Shown: positions 35,333 through 47,000 of the stretch, piece by piece
Numbering within the stretch: position 1 is the first letter of the stretch
Layout of the letters: every line of letters begins with the position of its first letter
Source: Puccinia triticina
Lineage: Eukaryota > Basidiomycota > Pucciniomycetes > Pucciniales > Pucciniaceae
Reading direction: 5' to 3'
NCBI RefSeq assembly: GCF_026914185.1
Contig: NC_070560.1
Coordinates: 5,075,501-5,139,500 of the forward strand
DNA: 64,000 nucleotides
Notes under the pieces: generated by a model
Told to the model about the DNA's origin: nothing
Database searches by the model: none
The model's input: only the letters and a program-made list of their open reading frames with translations
Program-made: the position numbers and the translations under genes

Positions 35333-36838
35333 ATTGGGGGTCTGGCCGGGAAATTTCCTTCAAATTCATTTGAAAGAAAGAGCCCTTATAAATCTTAAAT
35401 TTTTTTACGTCAGAAATTTCCAAAATATACTCTAAAAAATACATAAAAATATTCTCACTACTCTCTGAATTTTTTACGCCTTTAAAAACATTAAAACTGA
35501 CAAAAAATCATCTTTTTTCCTACTTTTTACGCCAAAACCAAACCAAAAACCCTAAAAATTCATCCAAGTTCGTCATTTTTTCTTTGTCAAAATTCATCTA
35601 AAATTACAAAATATATAAACAAAATTTCAAGTCTAATTTCTGACTTTTGTAGCGTGTTGTTTCCAGTGAATCTGCAGGAAAACGCGGAATTAATTCAGTA
35701 TTATCTGAAACTGCTGCGCCTGCGCAAAGAAGCCGAACTCCGCGACTACCAGCCCACCCCGTGGGAACAGCTCACCCGGGAGGAACAAATCATCCTCGCC
35801 GCCTACCACGCTCATATCCGCGAAGAAGAGGATCTTGACACCCTCCCCAAAATCCAACGATACCGCCGAGAAGCCAAAGCTAAGAAGAAAGCTTTCTACG
35901 ACGCCGAATACCGCGCCAAGAGTAAGTTTCTTCCATTTACATCTCACTCCCTCTCGATCTCCTTATCCACAAGATAGCTGACCGCTTTCTTATCCTCCTC
36001 ACAGTGTCTGCCAGCTTAGCCGCCGAGACTACCGTTGATAACCCAAATCCCGCCCCAACAGCTTCAACCGCTGACAAAACTCCCACTGGTAAGCTCCAAA
36101 CTTACCTTTCTACAACCTAAAATCAAACCTATTTGCTGACCATGGTTAATAAAAAAACTAGGTCCACTCGTCCCAAACTACGAGGGCCACTCCCACCTCC
36201 AACGCGAGCTCGCGGCGGCAAAGGAGCTGCAAGACCGGGTCAAGAGGATGCAGGTCACCACGATCGCCCGCAAGGACCCAATACGCGCTACCCCAGCTTC
36301 CACCCCGGCTCCCTCCGAGATCCCTCCTCCATCCAAGGACGGCCCTCGTCCAACCGAGCCGAACAAGTCCGCCATGGAGATCAACGAGATAGACGAGCTC
36401 TGCCCTACCTCATTGGCTCCTATCCGCACACGCCCCATCACCCCCGAGATCAAGACCTTATCGAAGGACGAGCAGATCGAACTCCGGGCCAAAGAGCACG
36501 TGAGTACTTGGAAGCAGTACCTAGCGATCGCAAACAACGGTGCGACAGCCGGGCTGCGAGCTTTGCTCACTACGGCTCAAGAGTCGCAGAAGGCTCTCCA
36601 GAAACTCATGGAGAACCACGAGATCGAAGCTCTCGTCAAAGGCTGGAACCCCTGGGAAGCCAAAAACTTCCACTTCCCAGCCCCGCCGAAGAAGACATTG
36701 ATGAAATTCAAGAAGATAGAAGGCGGCAAGAATCGCAGTTCGAGCTCGAGTTCGATCAACTTCGACGATCTGGCTCGGTGGAAGAGAACAACCGATCTGC
36801 TACAAATCGCAGCGAATCTCTACAAGAACATCGAGTAG
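34965..36838 (+). CDS. Element A ORF1, spliced protein of unknown function
   Basis: Exons 34965-35016, 35667-35921, 36005-36088 and 36162-36838 join without a frame break, every intron in phase 1 with consensus donors (GTAAGT, GTAAGT, GTAAGC) and acceptors (ttccag, ctcacag, aactag), giving 355 residues and TAG. Exon 1 lies in the LTR; intron 1 spans the LTR end and primer-binding region. The codons split by introns 1 and 2 are both A|TG. The protein has a charged helical N-terminal part ([26 protein letters not shown]), a predicted coiled coil ([19 protein letters not shown]) and a helical region ([16 protein letters not shown]). No zinc knuckle or enzyme motif is visible. Exon 4 overlaps gag-pol in the other frame. 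Confidence 0.7.
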
Positions 36839-39800
36839 ATCTAGGTATTCTTACTTCTCTTTTTGATTCCCTCGACGCTATCAATGTCAACCTTTCTACT
36901 CTAGACCACAATAGCAAAACAAATCTCAAATCCATTGTAAATACTATTGATAACAGCTTAAAAGAAATAAAAGAAGCTGTAAATTCTAGAACTTTGTCTG
37001 TCCTCCAGAAATTGGAGCGACCTTTGCCCCTTGAGTTGCCTACTAAACATTGTGAGATAATTGTTGAGATTGGTAAGGATTGTGAGAGCCTTAAGAATAC
37101 TACACATGATACAAAATATGATGTGTCTGAGATCTTACAGTATTCCAGGAATTCTGCTGCCATGCTCAATTCTACCGCTGATCAGATAGTTACCAGATTG
37201 GAAAAGGAACACTTTGCCAAACAAAAAACAGAGAACTTTGAGATTAAGGAATTAATCTTACAGCTCAATGCCAACATGGATGAGAAAATTCATGCTCTCA
37301 CTGAGAATTTTACGTCTCAGATTTCTACGCTTTCTGCGGAAATCAAGACTTTGAAATCAACATCTGATATCAAAGTCCAAAACTCTTGTAATATTCCCCA
37401 TATTGCGGAAAATTACGCTGCCGTACCTGAGTTGAGGTGCAGTGATGGTACTCAAAGAGACATTCCTCCACATCTGAAGAGTACCAACAGTTATCTTAAT
37501 GATAATCAGTCTCCTCCCCCAGTGGCTCAGGAGCGTGGCAAAAATGCCTCATATGGCAGCCAAGCTTATCAAGAGAGGAAACAACAGTGTGAACCACACT
37601 ACACTCCCCAAGTAGAGGTTCCCAGGCATAACAATCCTTTTATGTGTAACTCTGCTCCTCCCCAGAATAACAATCCACGCCAGAACACTCCTTACAGAAC
37701 CCTTGACATGGTTGAGATAAATAAGTTAATGCCTCCAATCAAAAACTGGCCCAAGTTTGACGGCAAAGGAGAGTATGATCATATGAACTTTATCAGGACC
37801 ATTGATCATATGTTAAGATCCTACCGCGCAGATGAAGAAGCAGTTATTTCCAGGATGCCTAGACTCTTTGAGGGTGTGGCAGCAGATTGGTTTATCACCA
37901 AAGGAGAAGAGGTAGGTGAACAAAGCTGGAAGGCGTGGAAAGAGCTTATCAAAGAGGAATGGGGAACCAGAATCTGGAGAACTGAAAAGCGCCAAGCTTT
38001 TGAAACAGACTACTTTGACCCAACCAAAGAAGCTGCCACAGAATGGTGCTTGCGCCAGAAAAAGAGGATAGATTGCATGTACAACAACCCATCTAAAGAA
38101 GAAGTTAATGATAGACTCCTTAATCAATGTAGAGGACAAATTGAAAGCTTAATGAGATGCAGACTCAGTGATATGAATGTAGACCTAGCTAAATTTATAG
38201 GTATATTGCATGAAACTGTAGTACTGAATGGTCTTAACAAAAAGTACGTGAGAAATGGTGTTCCGGAAAAAAGAGATCTCCCCAAATCTGAAACACCCAA
38301 GCCTCCCACAGGAGATCCCCCTGTGAAGAGGACTGTAATCCCTGAATGCTACAATTGTGGGGAAAAGGGCCACAAAAAACCTGAATGTCCTAATCCACGC
38401 AAAAGGATTAACAATGTGGAAGTAGAAGAGGACTTTGACAGTGAAGAAGATACTCAATCTCAATTTGAGGTTGTTACTACTGAACCTGCAGATGGAGACC
38501 AGCCTAGGATACACGTAATCCAAGCTGATATTGGTGATGAATTGTCCATTAATTCCATTCATGGAGACTCCAATTTACCTCAAAAATGGGACTCTTCTAT
38601 GAAAATTGGCCATGTTTCTGACGCCAAATTACTCACCAACAAACCTGAAGCAGGGATGAGTTATACTATGGGTAAAACCAGCTATACCACGGTCTTGTTC
38701 CGTGACTCAGATTTGAGAGCTCTGCTAGATATAGGCGCCTTCTGCTCCTGTGTCAGTAGTACCTTCTTGGATGATTGTTATCCAGAATGGGGAAATCACT
38801 TGCTCCCCATGCCAAAAGCCAAGTTCAGCAGCTGCAATTCTGCTATGAAACCAGTAGGAGTAGTAGTTATGCCACTAATCTTCCCGCACTCCAAGGGCTC
38901 CCTTAGACTAAATGTGGAATTTGTTGTTTTACAAGATGCTGTGTGTAATTACTTGATCTTAGGTAACGATACATTCTGCATGTATGGAATAGACATATTT
39001 CAAAGTAAAGACAGATTCTACACCATAGGTGGAGACTGGAAAAGAAACTTCCAGATTTGCAATATTAATATTAAGCTCCCGGACCAGCTTAATACTAATA
39101 ACGTGAAGTACCAAGAGGAACTACACTCTTTTAAAGAAGAGTACTTATCCCAAGCTGCTGTTAGTGAAATTCTGACGGAAGATCAAAAACTTGATGTTCT
39201 GAAATCTTTTTTCAAGCACAAAGAAGCCTTTTGTACTACTGAAGAACCCATTGGTAATATTAAAGGCCATGACATGAAACTAGAACTCACAGTGAGCAAA
39301 CCTTATCCGCCTCAGCTAAGGAGACCACCCTATCCTTCAAGCCCCAAGTCCAGAGAAGCTCTTAAAACTCACATCAAAGAGCTCCAGGAATTAGGTGTCT
39401 TGAGGAAAGTAGGACATAATGAGCAAGTTGAAGTTACAACACCTGTAATAATTGCGTGGCATAATGAGAAATCTAGAATGGTTGGAGACTTCCGTGCTCT
39501 TAATAATTCCACTAGACCTGACTACTATCCCATTCCCCGCATAGACCACTCCTTGCACAACCTGTCCAAAGCTAAGTACATCACTACTATGGATGTGCTT
39601 AAAGGTTTCCACCAGATCCCTATAGACCCAGAAAGCAGAAAATACCTCAGAATTATCTGCCACCTAGGAATCTTTGAATACCTAAGAATGCCCTTTGGTA
39701 TCAAAAATGCGCCCTCACATTTCCAAAGGATGATGGACTCTGTATTTGGATCCTTCATCAGACAAAGTTGGATGATGGTGTATATAGATGACATTATAAT

Positions 39801-40842
39801 TTACTCTGATGATTGGGAAACTCATTTGGAGAAAATTAACCTAGTTCTGTCCACGGCCATAGAAGCAGGTTTAAAGATGTCCATTAAAAAGTGTAACTTT
39901 GGATATGGAGAACTTAAAGCCCTAGGACGTGTAGTTTCTGGACTATCCTTAGCCATTGATCAGAACAGAGTAGCTTCTGTCTTACTTAACTCTATGCCAC
40001 AGAATAAATTAGAAATGATGTCATTTCTAGGTTTCTGCAGCTATTACCGCCAACATGTACCAAGCTTTGCCCATGTAAGTAAAAGTCTTTATGCACTATG
40101 TAATAATGACACCATCTTTGAGATGACATATGACAGAGTGCAAGATTATGAAGAGCTTAAAAGGCTTGTTACATCCGCCCCCGTACTGTCCCAACCAGAC
40201 TACAATAAACCCTTTATATTGTATATTGATGCTTGTTTAGATGGTCTGGGTGCCGCATTACACCAAGAATTTGTCATAGATGATAAACCTGTTGAGAAAC
40301 CTGTTCTGTTTATATCTAGACAAATAAAAAACTCAGAAAAGAGATATGGCGCCAGTCAAATGGAATGCTTAGCACTGGTGTGGGCATTAGAAAAACTTCA
40401 TTACTACTTGGAGGGCTCTAACTTTGTGGTGGTCACTGATTGTACCGCTGTAAGGACCCTCATGAACATGAAAACTCCTAATAGACATATGCTTAGATGG
40501 CAAATTGCAATACAACAGTACAGAGGACATATGACTATAATCCATAAAGCAGGAGCCAAACATAAGAATGCGGATGGTCTAAGTAGATGGGCTTTGCCAA
40601 ATAACCCAGATAATCCAGCATATGACCCTGAGGACGAAGACATTTTTCCAATCTTAGGGATACATGCCTGTGACTTAGATAATGCTTTCTATGACTTGGT
40701 TCAGAAAAGCTATGACGAGAACAGTGAACTACTCAAATTGGTTGAAATCTTGAGAAATGACAGTAGCCCACCAGAACTGATTGCTAGCTTACCAGAAAAT
40801 TTAGCCCAACACTATAAACTGGGAAAATTCACGTTGCTAGAT
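36142..40842 (+). pseudogene. Element A gag-pol, split by element B
   Basis: ATG at 36142 (context accATGg) lies inside ORF1 intron 3. The frame is open to the insertion of element B. After an Arg/Pro-rich segment overlapping ORF1 (to 36838) come a coiled-coil region, a retrotransposon gag domain (about 37710-38040, W and L pattern), a CCHC knuckle [14 protein letters not shown] at 38347, a pepsin-like protease in which the active site reads DIG (38728) rather than DSG/DTG, reverse transcriptase with YIDD at 39781, and RNase H ([14 protein letters not shown]). The integrase start is at 50169. It is non-functional because of the insertion, a TAG in the integrase and the missing end. Confidence 0.85.
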
Positions 40843-41714
40843 TGTCAGCCTTAGAGTCATCACAGCTGACCCAAAGTCTGCCTTTTATCTACTTTTACAT
40901 ATGAATTGCTTTATATCTTTTCCATCTTAAGAGATATCCTTATTCTGACTTCATATTCTGTTTCCTCACGCAATTTTAACCCTAGTTACAACTCACAAAT
41001 TCTTTGTAACTCTACTCCTTCCCTGAGTCCTTGAGTTGTGGCGCGCATGCGCAGTTGTGACGTGTCAGCGCTACCAGGCGCGCCAAACCACATGTACATA
41101 TGTAATTACATAAGCAAACTGTGAAAATTTTCGAAGTCAGGATCCCCCTTGCCTGAGGAGGATCTACAGACTTCAGACCACCCAGAACCACACCGCAGAT
41201 AACCCAGGATCACCTTACAAGAGGATACCACGCTCCCAGTACTCCTACCGTCACAGGCGCCTAGGATATTGACAGTAAGTATACTCTTCATTTGAACCTT
41301 GATTATCCAGAGTGATTCTCTGTGCCTCCTGATTGCTCCTCTTTATTGCTTTCACCTCTACTATTCTCAAGATCAAAGGTTACTCTGTTAATCCTAGAAT
41401 CAGTCTAAAAATCAGAGCAGATTAGTATTACTATTCTGTGTCCCCCCACCGTCTCCTTGGTGCGCGCGGAGGCTGTAGCCCTTGTTGGTCTGGCACAGCT
41501 GTCCTTATCACTTTTCCAGGTGATTCAAGTAGACTTTTGAGGATCCTCCTACAAGGAGTAGATAGACCCCCTCCAGATCATTATATCCTCTGTCTCTTTC
41601 TCTTTCTCTCTCTTTCTCTCTTCTCTCTGATTGTAGTTCTTTATCCCAAGAAATACAACCAGTGCCTCCCACTTTTCTTGTGTCCTGTAGCCACTATAGA
41701 GGCTCAGGCTCACA
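40843..41714 (+). repeat. 5' LTR of element B
   Basis: 872 bp, TG...CA, followed by the putative primer-binding region attgggggcctcatcggg, loosely like a tRNA-Pro complement. A good splice donor (gaca|gtaagt) lies near 41276 inside the LTR, comparable in position to the donor used by ORF1 in LTR A. Confidence 0.92.
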
Positions 41715-42143
41715 ATTGGGGGCCTCATCGGGAAATATCCTCCTTTTCCATACTTCTAGACTGCTTAAAAAGCCAAGGACTGATCATCCTGAAAAAATTA
41801 AACAAAAAATTCTAAAAAATTCGAAAAAATTAAGAAAAAATTCTTTCTACACATACTACTAACGCTAAAAATCTCTCAAAATTATCTCAAATTGGTTCTA
41901 TATTGGTTAAATCCCTAACTGAACCCTTGAAAATTTTTTTTTACGTCTCTTCTACTCGTGAAAGTGCAGAATTGCGACTCCTCCGCGGGCCTTTTTATTC
42001 CTTCGTCCGACTTATCCTCCATTGATTCCCCTGTACCGTCGAATCAAGAAGAGATATCGAAAATCGGAGTACGCTCAAAAGTTTCCTCTCCTTCCGAAGC
42101 ATAATTGCCGATATTGACCGTAAATTTTTTCCTAACGCCGTAG

Positions 42144-43686
42144 GATAGCGCAGAGGAAGAAGACTACGAAAATAGGATTATAGCTACTCCGCAAAACGGT
42201 AACCTGATTAGTAGCACGTCGTGGACGCCCATTGCTACTACTACATACCCGAAAGTCCGTCGAAAAAAGGTCACCGCCGCTGTCAACATAGCCGACTGGA
42301 CTTCTGAACCTCCAGCTAAGACCAAAGCTAAGGAAAAGAAGAAGAAAATCTCTTCTACTACGCGCAAAAGCCGCAGACTTTCCGCTAAAGCTAGAGCTTC
42401 AGGTATTTTTATTACTTTTTTATTTCCTTACTTCTTTTATTCTGAATAAATAAAATATAAAAACACAAAAAACTAATAATAAATCCTACATAAAATGCCT
42501 CCCCATCTTAGAAATGGAAGAGACCTCTCAGCAGAGCAGAGACTCCGATACCAACTCAGCCCCGCCGCCGAGGAGAGGCTTCGAAGAGCTAGAATCAGCT
42601 TTGCCTCCGCTAGGAGAGGATTTTCTTCAATTCCCCCAGGAGGAAACCTTGCCGTCGGACACGGGAATCCCCCCAGCTCTCTACAATCCGAGGGAAACTT
42701 CCCTAGCTCTGGCGTCGAACAGGTCTACACCAGTGCCGAGACCAGTCGAGAGGGAACAAATGATCCCGCCAGACAGCTTCCAAACGACGAATCCGCAGCC
42801 CCCCCAGCCTACCAACCAAGAAGGCTTGAGGCCGGGGACTTCACCGGACTTGGCCCTTCATCCGTTTGCTCCGACCCAACCACCGGTCCAACAGCCGGCA
42901 GAAACGCACGCCCCAATGGAAATCATCCAGGAGGAGAGCGAGATAGCGAGTTTAGTCCACCTATTCAACGACCAATTCGATTTGTTCGTCAGGGCCAGGG
43001 AGTCCCAGAACGTGAGAACCATGCGGATGATTCTCTCTCAAGCCGCGACCACGCAGGACTTGATCAAGGAGTTAGTAGGGCGGGAGGATTCTTTGCGCCT
43101 ATGTCAGGAGTGGATTCCTCGCGCAGAATTGAACAAACTGGAGCGGTCTCTGTACAACAGACCTCCAACAGAGCAACCCCCGCCGATGTACGCTCCTCCA
43201 ACATCCACGACAGCTCCCCCTGCCACGATGAGCACGGTTTTGGCGCCGCACCCCAACCACAGGCTCCCAATAGCCTCTCCTACGCCGGCGCCTATGCAAC
43301 TCCATCAACCAGACCAGCACTCCCAGGCGCATACACATCAGCAAGGCCAGAGGGCCCCTCCGCCGCCGCCGCAGCAGCCAGTAGCTACACGCCCGCAAGC
43401 TTCTATACACCACGGTGGGAACCAAGCTCCGCGCCACCACCCGTATCAGCATCACAACAACGCGCAATGCCATCAACATCAACCCCATTATCAACAATGG
43501 GGCGGTCAAGCCGGGCACCAACAGCACCGAGCCTCTTCGCAAGGTTGGAGAGGATACGGGAGGAACAGGGATCAGGGCGTAGCGGAAACTCACAGGATTC
43601 TCAATGTAGGAGAGTTCCTGATGAGAATCACCAGCGGCAGGAGCCGCAGACGAGGGAGAGGGAGAGGCAGAGGAAATTCTCACTAA
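42144..43686 (+). CDS. Element B ORF1 (spliced; 5' exons incomplete)
   Basis: Exon 42144-42402 (after gccgtag) encodes a basic segment (PKVRRKKVTAAVN, KEKKKKISSTTRKSRR). The donor gtattt follows a phase-1 codon; acceptor ...catcttag leads to exon 42512-43686, in frame through ATG 42514 to TAA 43684. The exon has a helical core (EIASLVHLFNDQFDLFVRAR, LGRED-like and EWIPRAELNKLERSL) and then a His/Gln/Pro-rich tail ending in Arg-Gly repeats (RRRGRGRGRG), suggesting RNA binding. The exon structure, phase-1 last intron and -1 relation to gag-pol match element A. Exons further 5' could not be fixed; a start codon may lie in or near the LTR. Confidence 0.6.
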
Positions 43687-44033
43687 ATTCTGATTCTCCT
43701 GTAGGCTTAAGCCTAGACTCTGATAATCTCTCTAGCCCCTCTAGCAGAGAATTTTTCCTTAACAACTTAACCAACAATCTGTCTAATAATGGTCCCCTAT
43801 TAGTAGAAGAAAAACTTCAAGTCCTTTTCTCTAAATTTTTGTCTGATTTGACTGGAACTGTTGAAACCATTCCTGGTACCTTGTTAGACTCATGTGTGAA
43901 CAATTTCAAGGAAGCTTTAAATCATTCTGTCCTAGAAATATTTAAAGAGGAATTTATGCCCACTCTGCTTGATTATATCCTGTCCCACCTGAGTGAACAT
44001 ACCAGAGAAAAATCAAGTGTGAGCCACCTTTAA
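42495..44033 (+). CDS. Element B gag-frame leader ending in TAA
   Basis: ATG 42495 lies 17 bp upstream of the ORF1 splice acceptor, inside the intron, as in element A. The frame is open for 512 codons. Up to 43686 it overlaps ORF1 and has Arg/Ser/Pro-rich composition; from 43687 it is alone and encodes a helical segment (LLVEEKLQVLFSKFL, FKEALNHSVLEIFKEEF). TAA at 44031-44033 separates it in frame from the large gag-pol. Element A has no stop at the comparable position. Either translation reads through, or gag-pol starts separately, or this is a fresh mutation. Whether the overlapped part is translated is inferred from architecture only. Confidence 0.5.
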   Translation: MPPHLRNGRDLSAEQRLRYQLSPAAEERLRRARISFASARRGFSSIPPGGNLAVGHGNPPSSLQSEGNFPSSGVEQVYTSAETSREGTNDPARQLPNDESAAPPAYQPRRLEAGDFTGLGPSSVCSDPTTGPTAGRNARPNGNHPGGERDSEFSPPIQRPIRFVRQGQGVPERENHADDSLSSRDHAGLDQGVSRAGGFFAPMSGVDSSRRIEQTGAVSVQQTSNRATPADVRSSNIHDSSPCHDEHGFGAAPQPQAPNSLSYAGAYATPSTRPALPGAYTSARPEGPSAAAAAASSYTPASFYTPRWEPSSAPPPVSASQQRAMPSTSTPLSTMGRSSRAPTAPSLFARLERIREEQGSGRSGNSQDSQCRRVPDENHQRQEPQTRERERQRKFSLNSDSPVGLSLDSDNLSSPSSREFFLNNLTNNLSNNGPLLVEEKLQVLFSKFLSDLTGTVETIPGTLLDSCVNNFKEALNHSVLEIFKEEFMPTLLDYILSHLSEHTREKSSVSHL

Positions 44034-47000
44034 TTGGAGCAACTGAGAAAACACATTGATGAAAAACTAGAGAGTGTCCAAGATTTGATCCTAGTAAATG
44101 AGTCCCAATGCCAATCAAACATGGATACACTTGGTAAGAGCCTGTCCACAATGGAAGATAAAATGAGCAACAAATTATCTTCCCTTGAGAATCAGATGAG
44201 TGACCTTCAAGTCAATGAGCATAACAGATTTGAGCAGGTAAAAAGGAGATGCAGTGACATTTCTTCTGTGGTTAACAGTGTGAATTCTAGACTGGAAGCC
44301 CTCATAGAACCTGTGAACAGAGATCACCCTCCTCATATTAGCTACAACAATCCAATGCTTAATGTCCAGCAGGAAGAGCAAAATAATCAGGAGCATAAGA
44401 AGCATCCCCAGCATTCTGATTCCCACAGACCCGTTCCTAATTGGGACAGTACCCCTTTACCTGACTCCCATCATCATACTAGAGCCAATTCCTATAAGCC
44501 AACTGTTAATGAAAATAGTCCTAATGCCAATGATGAATTCCCTTATATTGATCATGGACCAATTGACTATGACACGAGGAGAGAGCTGTGGAAGAGCATA
44601 CCAAAGAATAGTGAATGGGATAAGTTCTCAGGAGAATTACCCTATAATCATGAGCTTTGGATTAAGAACACAGACATCCTTGTTAGAGACTACTTGATGC
44701 TTGATAACATGATAATCAGTAGATTGACAATACTGCTAACTGACACTGCAAGAAATTGGTATCTTGGAATTAGAGATAAGTGTGGGAACAAGTCTTGGGC
44801 CTGGTGGAAGAATGCCATCAGAAACAAATTTGGTACTGAGAACTGGAAATGGAAAATGCAACAAGAGTTTGAAGGAGATCACTTTGCCTATGATGGGAGA
44901 AAAATCCATAAATGGTTTGGTACCCAAAGAGAAAGACTGAAAGCTTACCAACCTGAGCTCAGTGAGTATCTCATTTGTGAGAAGATTCTAAAGCAATGCC
45001 CTGCAAACCTTGAGCATGCTGTTAAAAGCAGATACAAGAGAGATGCTACTGAAATGAGCTTTGAAGACATGGTTATAATTGCTGAAGAGGTCATAGACAG
45101 AGTTATGAAAAGAAACAAGCCTGTGTCAAACAATTATAATACTCCAAATAGATCCCATTGGAGAAACAGTCCTGCCCCTGAGAAAGCTGATAAGCCATCT
45201 GACTCCTCTACCAAAAAGAATCCTGCCTCTGCCCCTGAGAAAGAAAAACTCATATGTCATTTCTGCAAACAAACTGGCCACTTCTCCAGGGAATGCCCTA
45301 AGAAGAAGAACAGAATCAATAATGTAGGAATGGATGATGATGATGATCCCAAGAGTGATAATGGAGAAGATCAAGGTGAACAGCAAAAGTCTGAATCTGA
45401 ACTAGATGAGGAAGAAGAGAACCATAGAACCAACCACATGATCCTTGCCATGGACAATGGAAATGGTGGCAACTATGATCCTTTGGTTGACTTTGGTTTT
45501 GGAGCTCATGCTGTAGAATGTGAGATAAACCAAGACTTCTCCATTGCTGAAATCCAAGCAGAGACTCATCAACCCCAGACCTGGGACAAATCCTGCCAGT
45601 CTTCTCATATAGAGGATGCCAGACTCATGAAATGTAAACCTGATAGAGGAAAAGCTCATCTCACTGGAAAAGCTAATCTTACTACTGTCCTTATTGACTC
45701 CAGAGAGCACTCATGCCTTCTTGATAGTGGAGCTTCTTGTTCAATCATCAGCAACAAATTGCTAGATTCTATAATACCTGAGTGGGAGAACAAGCTCATG
45801 CCAATCAATCATGCCAAATTCCATAGTTGTAGTGATCAGTTACAGCCAATGGGCATAATAGAAATGGCTTTAGTTTTCCCTCACACTAAAGGTTCCATTA
45901 GAATTCTAGCAGAATTTGTAGTTATGAAAAATGCAAGAATAAACTACCTTATCCTTGGGAATGATTACATGTCTCTTTATGGTTTTGATATCACTAACAG
46001 CAAAGAGAGATTCTTTACCATTGGAAATGAAAACAAGAGGAAGAAATTCAGTTTTAAATCTCATCATCTGGAGAAAATGAGTCCTTCCAATGAAATTCCT
46101 GCTGTAAAGAAGTCCCACCCTCAACTGCAGCAATTTATTGTGGAAGAACTCTGTGAAGCCAAGTTCAGTGATAAGTTAACTATTGAGCAGAAAGAGAAGC
46201 TATTTGAAGTCCTCTTTAATAACAAACTTGCTTTCTCTAACACCAACCAACCTCTTGGTGCCATTAAAGGTCATGAAGTTCATCTCAAGTTAACAACTGA
46301 AAGGCCTCATCCTCCTCTTCTCAGAAGACCTACTTATCCTGCTAGCCCCAAAAGCAGAGAAGCTCTTGAGCAACATATTGAAGAACTAGTAAACCTGAAT
46401 GTTCTGAGGAAAGTTGGCCATAATGAAGTAGTTGAAATCACCACTCCCGTTATTATTGCCTGGCATAATGGGAAGTCCAGAATGGTAGGAGATTTCAGAG
46501 CCCTAAACTCCTACACTGCTTCAGACAGATATCCTATTCCAAAAATCAGTGAAACTCTGAACAATCTAGCCAAAGCCAAATTTCTGACTAGCATGGATGT
46601 ACTCAAAGGTTTTCATCAAAATGTCATTGCAGAAGATTCCAGACACCTACTTAGGATCATTATGCACAAAGGAATATATGAATACCTGAGAATGCCCTTT
46701 GGAATCAAGAATGCCCCCTCTCATTTCCAGAGGATTATGGACATTGAGTTCAGAAAAGAAATTGATGAGAAGTGGGTCATTATCTACATTGATGATATTA
46801 TCATTATGTCCAATACTTGGGAGGAACACCTGACTAGGATAGACAGGATACTTAAAGTTGTCATCAACATGAACATGAAAATCTCCTTGAAGAAGTGTAA
46901 CTTTGGGTTTGACCAGATCAAAGCTCTAGGCCATCTTGTTTCTGGAATTGCTATAGGAATAGATCAGAACAAAGTAGCTGCTGTCCTCCAAAAGCCTGTG

